DNA of 64,000 nucleotides from Anaeromicropila herbilytica (GTDB lineage: Bacteria > Bacillota > Clostridia > Lachnospirales > Lachnospiraceae). Each line of letters opens with the position of its first letter. The first letter of the stretch is position 1. The stretch spans positions 3,759,001 through 3,823,000 of the forward strand of contig NZ_AP024169.1 of NCBI RefSeq assembly GCF_016591975.1, in the 5' to 3' direction. Shown here one piece after another: positions 26,421-34,947 of this stretch. The position numbers were made by a program, and so were the translations under genes. Below the pieces are notes generated by a model that was not told where the DNA came from, made no database searches, and saw only the letters and a list, made by a program, of their open reading frames with translations.

Positions 26421-28214
26421 CTAAAAACCATTCAAGTTAAGTAGCTTTATTTTTGAAGCATAATCAACAAAAGAAGTATTGACATCAACCCTTCCTGAGA
26501 TTCCATTTACCGAACCCGAAGAACTATATTGCCACAATCCAACAGCTCCACTATAGGTAATAGAAGATCCCCACTGTGCTAGCCAGTGATCATAATCTTC
26601 TAGTTTGGTATCATCCAGTTTGGTTGTAAACCATGTTTTATTGGTATAGATAACAGGATAATATCCTGCCTCTTTTAGTTTATCTAAATATACAAGAGCA
26701 ATTTTAGTTAATGTATCCTTACTAAGTTTACTTTGAGAAGAATCTTCAATATCAACGCATACTGGATATTCAAATGTTTTTCCTTCTAATTGTTTGATAA
26801 AAAATTCTACCTCTGTGGTTGCTTTCGCCACAGTAGTAGCATAACTGTAATGATAAGCTCCTACCGCAATTCCATTATCCTTAGCCCCTTGATAATTTTT
26901 CTCAAACATAGGATCAACGCTACTACTTCCATAGGAAGCTCTAAGCATTGCAAATTCAACTCCGTCTTCCTCTACTGCCTCCCAATCAATGTTACCTTGC
27001 CATTTTGATACATCAATTCCTTTAATCTCAGCATTCTTAACCGTCACCTTACATGTTGCAGTTTTCTCCCCATCATCCGTTGTTACATAAATAATAGCGG
27101 AACCTGTAGCAACGGCTGTGATCTTACCTTTACTACTTACTGTAGCAACCGTCTTATCTGAAGACTTCCAAGTCACAGACTTATTTGTAGCATTTTGAGG
27201 CGTTATTGATGCTTTTAAAGTATATGTCTCTCCTAATGCTAGTGTATTTGAAGTCTTATTTAGTGATACAGACTGCACATCCGCTTGTGATATCTTTTTA
27301 CTAATGGAAGAGGAATAGCTACTATATACTTTCTTTTGATCTACTTTACGATACGCCCTAACTTTATAATAATAAGTTGTTCCAGATGTTAACTCTGAAT
27401 CATCATAACTAGTTGTTGATACCGTTGCTAACAGCTCATAAGTACCTGCATTTTGCGTTGCTCGATATAATTGATATCCACTTGCTCCCGATGTACTTTT
27501 CCAACTTAATTGTATGCTACTTTCGGTTGAGGATTGAACACTTAAAGAAGATGGCGCTGATAATGAGGGTTTCGTACATACCACTACAGAATAATTACTA
27601 TATACACTTGCTTTTCCAACGGTTTTACATGCTCTCACTTTGTAGTAGTAGGTTGTTCCTGTGCTTACTGTTTTGTCCTTATAACTCTTTCCCTTTATAG
27701 TAGCAATAGATTTATATGTACCAGTTTTACTTGTACTACGAAATAACTGATACCTAGTGGCTCCAGCTACTCCTCCCCAACTGATATTAACACTATCATA
27801 AGAAGATGTTGTTTTTACTAAAGTCGGTGATGAAGGAATTGGTTTTGCCTTTGTAGCTGTAGAAAATGAACTATAAGTCATTTTACTTGAAGTAATTTTA
27901 TATGCTTTTATTTTGTAATAGTATGTTGTTCCTGTGGTTAATCCTGTATTTTTATATGTATGAGCAGTAGTAGTCATAATCAGTTTATAAGTCCCCTTAC
28001 TCGATGTAGCTCTATAAACTTTGTATCCACTTACCCCAGATACCGTGTTCCAACTGATATAGGAACTATTATAAGAGTAAGATACAGCTTTCACACTTCC
28101 TGGCTTAGATGGAGCTTTCGTTGCTGCGCTAGCAGACATCTCCGGTAATACGAGTCCTCCAGTAATAATTAGAAACAATAGAATGATACTAAAATTATTT
28201 TTTATTCCTTTCAT
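26421..28214 (-). CDS. Secreted GH25 lysozyme with fibronectin-like and Big_2 domains
   Basis: Signal peptide (1-31, ending near SASAATKAP), then three fibronectin type III-like repeats (about 35-120, 128-210, 218-305), each with W/Y-x-V-S-G-x-x-Y-x-L/V-Y-R-A/S and TYYYKVRAY-like strands. A Big_2 domain follows (about 312-395, SLNKTSNTLALGETYTL). The C-terminal GH25 domain (about 400-590) opens KGIDVSKWQGNIDWE and contains the catalytic YPVCVDIED and HWLAQWG. It cuts peptidoglycan glycan strands outside the cell; the repeats probably bind wall polymers. Transcribed alone toward the XRE gene terminator. Confidence 0.93.
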   Translation of the reverse strand: MKGIKNNFSIILLFLIITGGLVLPEMSASAATKAPSKPGSVKAVSYSYNSSYISWNTVSGVSGYKVYRATSSKGTYKLIMTTTAHTYKNTGLTTGTTYYYKIKAYKITSSKMTYSSFSTATKAKPIPSSPTLVKTTSSYDSVNISWGGVAGATRYQLFRSTSKTGTYKSIATIKGKSYKDKTVSTGTTYYYKVRACKTVGKASVYSNYSVVVCTKPSLSAPSSLSVQSSTESSIQLSWKSTSGASGYQLYRATQNAGTYELLATVSTTSYDDSELTSGTTYYYKVRAYRKVDQKKVYSSYSSSISKKISQADVQSVSLNKTSNTLALGETYTLKASITPQNATNKSVTWKSSDKTVATVSSKGKITAVATGSAIIYVTTDDGEKTATCKVTVKNAEIKGIDVSKWQGNIDWEAVEEDGVEFAMLRASYGSSSVDPMFEKNYQGAKDNGIAVGAYHYSYATTVAKATTEVEFFIKQLEGKTFEYPVCVDIEDSSQSKLSKDTLTKIALVYLDKLKEAGYYPVIYTNKTWFTTKLDDTKLEDYDHWLAQWGSSITYSGAVGLWQYSSSGSVNGISGRVDVNTSFVDYASKIKLLNLNGF

Positions 28215-28378
28215 TTGTGTTTAAATAGCCTCCTGATTTCTTAATTTTTGATTATATATATATTAAGCTCAAAATGTGATACTAACTTGTCATTTCTATT
28301 CCAATATAGAATAATTCTGACACAAATGGATATTTTATCAATATTTTAGTAGCAATTTATACTATGCATTTTATAAAA

Positions 28379-28484
28379 TTGTATTTATGGTTTGGGTGTC
28401 AAAAGTCATTCTCTACATTAATTATACAGCGATATACACTCAATAAACTAAAAATGACTTTTGACACCCTAACCATTTATACAA
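28379..28484. repeat. Family B repeat, copy 1 (32-bp inverted arms)
   Basis: Arms at 28379-28410 and 28453-28484 share GGGTGTCAAAAGTCATT and match at 29 of 32 positions. The centre contains, on the minus strand, ATTGAGTGTATATCGCTGTA, which recurs with small changes near 45205, 54560 and (reverse) 56300. It lies between the lysozyme gene start and the end of the MetRS gene, and has no coding potential. Confidence 0.75.
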
Positions 28485-28490
28485 TAAATA

Positions 28491-28530
28491 AAAATACCGA
28501 AAGAATAGATTCCCTATCCTTTCGGTATTT
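28491..28530 (-). terminator. Terminator of the MetRS gene
   Basis: On the minus strand, AAATACCGAAAG pairs with CTTTCGGTATTT, followed by more T residues, just after the MetRS stop. Confidence 0.8.
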
Positions 28531-28536
28531 CATCAC

Positions 28537-30558
28537 TTATTCTGCTATAATCTGGCTCTCATGTTTTGCAAAGAAGTCAATTCTTGGTTCCAAGAATTTC
28601 AACTCATGGTGCTCTACATCCTTTGTAAAGAAATCCATTGTCTCGAAGATATATTCCCAATTCCAGATCTTATCACTTACATTTAGATAATCACGAATCA
28701 TCTCACATCCTTCTGGGGCAATAGGATGAATGAATGCTGTTGCAGTTCGAACAGCATGGAAGGAGTCAATTAACACTTGCTTTCTAAGAGCATCATCTTC
28801 CTCTTTCTCAGCTATTCTCATATTATTTACCCAATATTTATTAGCATTACGAAGATAAGTATCTAACAAATAAGTAATCATATGAAACTCGTGATTATAC
28901 ATTTTTAGTTCATAATCAAGAATAGCTTCTTTAGCTTCTGATAGCACAGAATCACTTATGGAACCTTCTGGAATCTTAGAGTCATAATATTTTTGTGCTG
29001 TATAGAAGCAAGAACGAACCAAGCGATTGAATACATTGGTTAATAAATTGCCATCTTTTAGAACTGTATCTACCCCTTCTCTTTCCTCTTCTTTCATATA
29101 GACTTGTGGCTTAAAGCTTACGCTTTTATTCGATAATCCAAGACTTAGGAAATGAATTCTTAATTGTTCCTTTGTATAGTAGTTCAGTAGTTCTTTTGCC
29201 ATTGGAGGCTTAATCTCACTGCTACTACTTGCTTTCTTATCCATAAAAAGTATATGATTGTTAGCAATTAGGTGAGTTGATCTTAACTTACCCTCTTCTG
29301 GATCAATCGTATAATCTTTTCCCTGCAAAGCCATAAATAAAGCCATTTGCGCAACTCCATAGAAATAGATATTATCCTCACCTATGAATTGATATACCTT
29401 TGCATCTTTGGACTTCCACCAGTTTTCCCATTCTGTTTTATCCTTACCAATTGATTCTAGATAAGTTTTGGTAAATGATATTGGAGCCCATAAGGATTCT
29501 GGCCATACCCAGAAAGTTAGATTCGATTCACCTTCAATTTCTGGTACTTTCACTCCCCATTCAATATTACCTGTCAAACGGAATGGAACTAAAGTCTTAC
29601 CTGTTCGATAGTTAATTCCCTCTTTGGTTAAGATGTTACAAGCTTCTTCCCTGTCTGTCAACTTTTCAAACAAGATCGTTATTGATGCTTTTTTCTCTTC
29701 TTCAAGTAGCTTATGTTTAGGAAGAGCATCTATGATATCTTTCTTCTCTTCATAGTAAGATTTCTTAATATATATGATAGGTTTTTTTAAGAATTCTTCC
29801 ATGGTATTCAATTGATATTTTCTTGAGTTTGTATTTGTTCTAAAATAGGATACCAATTCTCTCAGCGGTTCAAAGAATTCTTCTAATTTGAAATACCAAT
29901 TGGATACTTCTCTTAATTCGGGTTTCTTACTAGATAAAGCACTAATTGGGTTAATTAATTCACTTGGCATATACTGATGTCCTAAAGAACACTCATCTGC
30001 ATAACCTTTCTCTGATTGACATCCTTCAATTGGACATTTACCAACTACCTGCCTTCCATTTAGGAACACCTTATACTCTGGATCATAGAATTGAGGTGTC
30101 GATAGTTTTTCAAGATATCCATTATGATAAAGTGATTCAAAAATATCCTTTGATACTTCTTCATGAATCTCACTTGCTCTATCTAGAGCACTTGCTCCAT
30201 ATAGGTTTAAACTAATATCATAATCTTCTAATGTCTGTTTTTGCTTTTCATGATTACCATTCACATAATCATGAATACTTCCGTCAAATTCACCATTCTC
30301 TACAAGTTTACGATAACTCTCTAAGATTGGTGATCCATAGCAGTCCGTGCCAGATACAAAGATTACATTCTCTTCACCAATTCGATCCCTTAAGAACCTT
30401 GCAAAGGTATCTGCATGAACGAATACTCCACCAACATGACCAAAATGTAATTCTTTATTACCATATGGCATACCAGCTGTTATCACTGCTCTTTTAGGAA
30501 ATTCAGGTCTGACTTTTTCCTTTTTGGGTCTTCTATCAATTTTATTATTGTCTTCCAT
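28537..30558 (-). CDS. metG: Divergent methionyl-tRNA synthetase
   Basis: Class I synthetase of 673 residues. The HIGH-type motif is HFGHVGG in ITAGMPYGNKELHFGHVGG, and the catalytic-domain motif is VSGTDCYGSPI. The zinc-knuckle region (CPIEGCQ ... CSLGHQY) and ELINPISALS ... NWYFKLEEF match MetRS connective domains. The KMSKS loop is atypical: FMDKKASSSS. A helical anticodon-binding domain follows, and there is no tRNA-binding EMAP-like extension. A T-box leader with an ATG specifier supports methionine specificity. It may be a second, variant MetRS rather than the only one; other copies cannot be judged from this window. Confidence 0.85.
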   Translation of the reverse strand: MEDNNKIDRRPKKEKVRPEFPKRAVITAGMPYGNKELHFGHVGGVFVHADTFARFLRDRIGEENVIFVSGTDCYGSPILESYRKLVENGEFDGSIHDYVNGNHEKQKQTLEDYDISLNLYGASALDRASEIHEEVSKDIFESLYHNGYLEKLSTPQFYDPEYKVFLNGRQVVGKCPIEGCQSEKGYADECSLGHQYMPSELINPISALSSKKPELREVSNWYFKLEEFFEPLRELVSYFRTNTNSRKYQLNTMEEFLKKPIIYIKKSYYEEKKDIIDALPKHKLLEEEKKASITILFEKLTDREEACNILTKEGINYRTGKTLVPFRLTGNIEWGVKVPEIEGESNLTFWVWPESLWAPISFTKTYLESIGKDKTEWENWWKSKDAKVYQFIGEDNIYFYGVAQMALFMALQGKDYTIDPEEGKLRSTHLIANNHILFMDKKASSSSEIKPPMAKELLNYYTKEQLRIHFLSLGLSNKSVSFKPQVYMKEEEREGVDTVLKDGNLLTNVFNRLVRSCFYTAQKYYDSKIPEGSISDSVLSEAKEAILDYELKMYNHEFHMITYLLDTYLRNANKYWVNNMRIAEKEEDDALRKQVLIDSFHAVRTATAFIHPIAPEGCEMIRDYLNVSDKIWNWEYIFETMDFFTKDVEHHELKFLEPRIDFFAKHESQIIAE

Positions 30559-30687
30559 TCTCTTTCTCCTATCTTTACCGTTAATCTCTTAATACAATTT
30601 CAATATACTATATTTAAATTGTATTTCAGTTATATTTCTTATTAATATTCTTTTTACTATTTCGCAAATATAACACTAAAAAAGTAT

Positions 30688-31046
30688 AAAAAAAATCACC
30701 TCCTACATTAATCTGTAGGGGCGAGAATATCGCGGTACCACCCTATTTTATTAATATGTCACCATATTAATCTTATCAAGTACAGCAACCACTTTGCATA
30801 TACTCTAGTTCTGTAACGTGAACATACGTCATAGCATCATCTAACACTTTCAAATAAGATTATCAATAATCTATAGTTATTGATATTGTCTAAAAACATT
30901 CTATTCTATCTTCAAGTATTAAAATCCGTATGAAGCTCAGAGGCTTGTTTCATTACTATTTTGTCTGTTTTCTCTCAGCGTCTCGAAAACTTCTCTGTAA
31001 GATTACATAATAATTACTCTTCTCGTCATTGCTTATCATTTTATTT
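30688..31046 (-). promoter_or_regulatory. T-box riboswitch, Met specifier, controlling metG
   Basis: On the minus strand the conserved T-box sequence GGGTGGTACCGCG is at 30743-30731. It is followed by a terminator stem (CCTACAGATTAATGTAGG) and a T-run ending near 30688. The stem I region contains GAGAAG and CTGAGAG elements, and an ATG codon in the expected specifier position at 30953-30951 (context GTAATGAAAC). Uncharged tRNA-Met would stabilise the antiterminator and allow metG transcription. Confidence 0.88.
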
Positions 31047-31052
31047 ATTTTT

Positions 31053-31081
31053 ATTATATTTAAGATTTATAAAACTGTCAA
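31053..31081 (-). promoter_or_regulatory. Consensus SigA promoter of the T-box-metG transcript
   Basis: On the minus strand TTGACA (31081-31076), 17-bp spacer, TATAAT (31058-31053), both perfect. The start would fall about 7 nt downstream, at the beginning of the T-box. Confidence 0.82.
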
Positions 31082-31171
31082 ACAAAATTTGGATATATTG
31101 CACTTTTAACTAGAAAGTTTCACTAATATACTAATTATTTTTCCCAACTTTATTTATAATATTAGTAGCAT

Positions 31172-31210
31172 AAAAGGCTATTTGGATTTTAATTTTCCAA
31201 ATAGCCTTTT
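31172..31210. terminator. Terminator of the first P2A ATPase gene
   Basis: Perfect stem AAAAGGCTATTTGG / CCAAATAGCCTTTT around an 11-nt loop, 47 bp after the ATPase stop on the minus strand. Confidence 0.85.
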
Positions 31211-31256
31211 AACATTTTATAAAGATGAATATTTCCAGTTTTGTATCTTTATATGA

Positions 31257-33887
31257 TTATTTTGATGCTTTTCTTTGAAAGAACTTAACAATCTCAACGA
31301 TTGGAATTACTGCTATTGCAAGTCCCATTGCTACTGCATATTCCGTTAAGGAGATATGTTCAAATTTAAATATCTTAGCTAAGAATGGAATATAAATAAC
31401 AGTTGTTGTTAAGATTAATGATAAAATCATAGCTCCAAATAAGTACCAATTATGAGTCTTTAATTTGAAGATGGAGCCTCTTTGTGAACGCATATTATAA
31501 GAATGGAAGATCTCAGCCATTGACATAGTTAAGAATGCCATAGTCATACCATCTTGGCTATTTGTGATTTCCCATACTCCATTTTCCATATAATGTCCAA
31601 TAAAGTAAGCTGCTAATGTAAGTACTGTTACCATAATACCTTGGTATATACAATCGATTCCTAGACCGCCTGCGAAAATACCCTCTTCTGGTTTACGAGG
31701 TTTACGGTTCATAATGTCATCTTCGCCTTCCTCCATACCAAGTGCTAAAGCTGGGAAAGCATCTGTAATTAAGTTAATCCACAGAATATGTGCTGGATTA
31801 AGAATAGTAAAACCAAGGATTGTTGCTGTAAAAATACTTAAAACTTCACTTAAGTTTGAAGATAGTAAGAATTGGATTGCTTTACGAATGTTATCGTAAA
31901 TTTTACGACCTTCTTCTACTGCATTGATAATCGTTGCAAAGTTATCATCTGCCAATACCATATCTGCAACATTCTTCGTAACATCAGTACCTGTGATACC
32001 CATTCCGATACCAATATCTGCACTCTTAATGGATGGAGCATCATTAACACCATCACCAGTCATTGCTGTAATTGCACCTTTTTTCTTCCATGCATTTACG
32101 ATACGTACTTTATGTTCTGGTTGAACTCTTGCATATACAGAATATTTATCAATTGTATTATTTAATTCTTCATCACTGATGTCATCTAACATTGCTCCTG
32201 TAATTGCTTGACTAGCATCTGTAATAATTCCAAGTTCCATTGCAATTGCGATTGCTGTATCTCTATGATCACCAGTTATCATGATTGGTCTAATACCAGC
32301 GCTCTTACACTCTTTAATTGCATCAACAACTTCTGGACGAACTGGGTCAATCATACCAGTTAATCCGATAAATGTAAGATCTTTTTCAACAGTATCAGGA
32401 TTTACTGTCTCAGGTACTGTATTATACTTAGTATATGCTGCACCTAATACACGTAACGCTTTATCAGCAAATTTCTTGTTCTCAGTTAAGATTTCTTTAC
32501 GAATTTCATCTGTCATTGGAACTTCTTGTCCATCTTTTAAATATTTAGAACAAGCTTTTAATACTTCATCTGGAGCACCTTTTGTATATTGAACGAATCC
32601 ATTTCCTTCTTCATGAATCGTTGACATCATTTTACGATTCGAATCAAATGGTACTTCATTTATTCTAGGTTTTTCTGTCTTTAATGTCTTTTTGCTTAAA
32701 CCAAGTTTTGTTGCGTAATTAACTAATGCACATTCAGTTGGTTCACCAACTGCATTACCATTTTCATCTGGTTCAGCATCACTACATAGTGACATTGAAG
32801 TTGCTAATAATTTTTCATCAGTAGTATATTGACCAACTACGGTCATAACATTTTGAGTTAAAGTACCAGTTTTGTCAGAACAAATAACTTGAGTACATCC
32901 TAAAGTTTCAACTGCAGTTAACTGTCTAATTACTGCATTGTGTTTTGACATCTTAGTAACACCTATGGATAGAACGATTGTTACAACTGCTGCTAATCCT
33001 TCTGGAATTGCAGCTACTGCAAGACTTACTGCTAACATAAATGTATTAAGGATAGTTTCACCACTCATATTACCTTCGCGAATTAATCCAATTGCAAAGA
33101 TAAATACACAGATTCCCATTACGATTATTGTTAATGATTTACTTAATTGTGCTAACTTTAATTGTAATGGTGTTTGTCTTTCTTCTGCTTGAGTAATTGC
33201 ATGTGCAATTTTACCCATTTCAGTATTCATACCGGTTCCAGTTACAACAGCCTTACCTCTACCATATACAACAACACTTCCCATGTATACCATATTCTTA
33301 CGATCTCCAAGAGATACATCTTTTTGATCACCAAGAGATAACTTATCTACAATCTTATCAACAGGAACTGATTCTCCTGTTAGTGCTGCCTCTTCAATCT
33401 TCATACTAGCGCTTTCAATGATTCTAGCATCTGCTGGAACTGCATCCCCAGCTTCTAATAGAATAACATCTCCAACTACTAGATCTTCACTTTTAATTTG
33501 TTGCATCTTACCGTCTCTTAGGACCTTAGACGTTGCTGCTGCCATCTCCTTAAGGGCTTCAATGGCTTTTTCGGCCTTGCTTTCTTGAAGTACTCCTAAT
33601 ACAGAATTAAGTACTACAACAAATAGAATAACAAATACATCTGCAAAAGATTCACCAGCATACAAAGATGTTACTAATGAAATACCCGCTGCTACGATTA
33701 AAACGATAATCATTGGGTCTAATAATTGACTGATAAAACGTTCTAGAAGAGTAGTTTTCTTACCTTCTGCAAGCTTATTCTTACCATCTCTTTCTAAACG
33801 GCTGCTTGCTTCCTTCGATTTCAAACCTTCTTCTGAAGTCTTTAATTCATCTAGTACATCTTTGGTACTATCTAGATAAAATTTCAT
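31257..33887 (-). CDS. P-type (P2A) cation ATPase, probable Mn2+ or Ca2+ exporter
   Basis: An 876-residue pump. The N-terminal cation ATPase domain (1-70) is followed by TGES in the actuator, PEGL in transmembrane helix 4, the phosphorylation motif CSDKTGTLTQN, and MTGDGVNDAPSIKSADIGIGMG in the hinge (about 20 residues). Ten helices are expected and match the hydrophobic segments. The closest known types are SERCA-like bacterial Ca2+ pumps and the Mn2+ pumps controlled by yybP-ykoY riboswitches. The riboswitch directly upstream favours Mn2+ as the exported ion. Paralogous to 50799-53426. Confidence 0.93.
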   Translation of the reverse strand: MKFYLDSTKDVLDELKTSEEGLKSKEASSRLERDGKNKLAEGKKTTLLERFISQLLDPMIIVLIVAAGISLVTSLYAGESFADVFVILFVVVLNSVLGVLQESKAEKAIEALKEMAAATSKVLRDGKMQQIKSEDLVVGDVILLEAGDAVPADARIIESASMKIEEAALTGESVPVDKIVDKLSLGDQKDVSLGDRKNMVYMGSVVVYGRGKAVVTGTGMNTEMGKIAHAITQAEERQTPLQLKLAQLSKSLTIIVMGICVFIFAIGLIREGNMSGETILNTFMLAVSLAVAAIPEGLAAVVTIVLSIGVTKMSKHNAVIRQLTAVETLGCTQVICSDKTGTLTQNVMTVVGQYTTDEKLLATSMSLCSDAEPDENGNAVGEPTECALVNYATKLGLSKKTLKTEKPRINEVPFDSNRKMMSTIHEEGNGFVQYTKGAPDEVLKACSKYLKDGQEVPMTDEIRKEILTENKKFADKALRVLGAAYTKYNTVPETVNPDTVEKDLTFIGLTGMIDPVRPEVVDAIKECKSAGIRPIMITGDHRDTAIAIAMELGIITDASQAITGAMLDDISDEELNNTIDKYSVYARVQPEHKVRIVNAWKKKGAITAMTGDGVNDAPSIKSADIGIGMGITGTDVTKNVADMVLADDNFATIINAVEEGRKIYDNIRKAIQFLLSSNLSEVLSIFTATILGFTILNPAHILWINLITDAFPALALGMEEGEDDIMNRKPRKPEEGIFAGGLGIDCIYQGIMVTVLTLAAYFIGHYMENGVWEITNSQDGMTMAFLTMSMAEIFHSYNMRSQRGSIFKLKTHNWYLFGAMILSLILTTTVIYIPFLAKIFKFEHISLTEYAVAMGLAIAVIPIVEIVKFFQRKASK

Positions 33888-33917
33888 AATACACTTCCTC
33901 TCTTAATAAATATCTAT

Positions 33918-34048
33918 AAAAAAAGACCTATGTATAGCATTATAGCTATACATAGGTCTGGTTTTTTAATTCAAGCCAGGCTTCTTACCACCATGATTGT
34001 TGACTTGACACGTTCTTGGGACGCTAACTACTCCCCTATGGATAGTCG
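33918..34048 (-). promoter_or_regulatory. yybP-ykoY (Mn2+) riboswitch with terminator
   Basis: On the minus strand the leader contains the hallmark AGGGGAGTAG at 34037-34028, then GCGTCCC, GTCAAGTCAAC and a closing GCCTGGC segment. A long intrinsic terminator follows at 33958-33924 (AGACCTATGTATAGC paired with its complement, then T7). It stands between a promoter and the P2A ATPase gene. The family senses Mn2+ and turns on export genes. I identify it from the GGGGAGTAG core and the architecture, not from a covariance model. Confidence 0.8.
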
Positions 34049-34049
34049 A

Positions 34050-34078
34050 ATTTTATCATATATTTTGTTATAAGTCAA
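34050..34078 (-). promoter_or_regulatory. SigA promoter of the riboswitch-ATPase transcript
   Basis: On the minus strand TTGACT (34078-34073), 17-bp spacer, TAAAAT (34055-34050), placed to start transcription at the beginning of the riboswitch. Confidence 0.7.
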
Positions 34079-34294
34079 TTCATTTTGTGAAAAATAGATA
34101 TCACTTATAAGTATTTCCACTTTTTATTAGTTCTATTTACTGATTATTAATATAATACAGTCTTTTGGTAGAGAAAATTGTATTTTCTCTATTTTATATT
34201 ATTTTTCTTTATATTTTTCCACTTTTTTATTTACATTTCATAACACTTTCAACTTTTTTCGTCATATTTCATGTGCATTTTAACCATAATTTTC
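34079..34294. other. AT-rich intergenic stretch upstream of the hydrogenase operon
   Basis: No ORF with a ribosome binding site and no repeat-family copy. It contains a small dyad, AGAGAAAATTGTATTTTCTCT near 34171-34191 (split as AGAGAAAA / TTTTCTCT), which could be an operator or a fortuitous AT-rich hairpin. It separates the divergent ATPase and hydrogenase promoters. Confidence 0.4.
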
Positions 34295-34323
34295 TTTACG
34301 GATAATTTCCTTAATGGTATAAT
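34295..34323 (+). promoter_or_regulatory. Promoter of the hydrogenase operon
   Basis: TTTACG at 34295-34300, 17-bp spacer, TATAAT at 34318-34323, about 80 bp before the first hydrogenase gene. Confidence 0.65.
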
Positions 34324-34401
34324 ATTATCAATGCAATAATTTTACATTATTATTCTAACTTTGTTACATCAACTTATACAATTGAAACTGGAGGAACAAC
34401 T

Positions 34402-34947
34402 ATGGAAATAACTCATGATTTCACTAAAGTTGATGAGATTTTAACATCATATGGTATGCAGCAAGCCTATCTCATCGCAATAATGCAAGATATTCAGACA
34501 GAATATCACTATCTTCCAAAAGAGATTTTGGAATACATCTCTGAAAAATTAGAATTAAGCATTGCAAAGGTATATAGTGTTGCCACTTTCTATGAAAATT
34601 TTTCTCTTGAACCAAAAGGGAAATACATTCTCCGTATTTGTGACGGAACAGCTTGTCACGTCAGAAAATCAATTCCAATTCTAGAACGATTAAGAAAAGA
34701 ACTGAATCTTAGTGCACATAAAACAACTACAGATGATATGCTTTTCACCCTAGAAACCGTATCTTGCCTCGGGGCTTGTGGTCTTGCGCCCGTAATGACA
34801 CTCAATGATACGGTTCATCCTGCAATGACACCAGATAAAGCTATGGAACTATTAACTAGTATACGAGAAAACGATTCTGTAGATTCGTTAGAAACTGCTT
34901 CTAGTTCCAATGATATGAAGGAAACAGGAGGGAAAAATAATGAATAG
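34402..34947 (+). CDS. hydC: Bifurcating hydrogenase small subunit (NuoE-like, HydC/HndA)
   Basis: Thioredoxin-like [2Fe-2S] protein of 181 residues. The four cluster Cys are in RICDGTACHVRKS and VSCLGACGLAP, spaced as in NuoE. The helical N-terminus contains QTEYHYLPKEILEYISEKL and the family's VYSVATFYENF. It is the first gene of a three-gene operon and overlaps hydB by 8 nt. It carries electrons between the flavin subunit and the rest of the complex. The ribosome binding site is CTGGAGGAACAACT. The Ser/Thr-rich C-terminal tail of about 25 residues is longer than usual. Confidence 0.93.
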   Translation: MEITHDFTKVDEILTSYGMQQAYLIAIMQDIQTEYHYLPKEILEYISEKLELSIAKVYSVATFYENFSLEPKGKYILRICDGTACHVRKSIPILERLRKELNLSAHKTTTDDMLFTLETVSCLGACGLAPVMTLNDTVHPAMTPDKAMELLTSIRENDSVDSLETASSSNDMKETGGKNNE

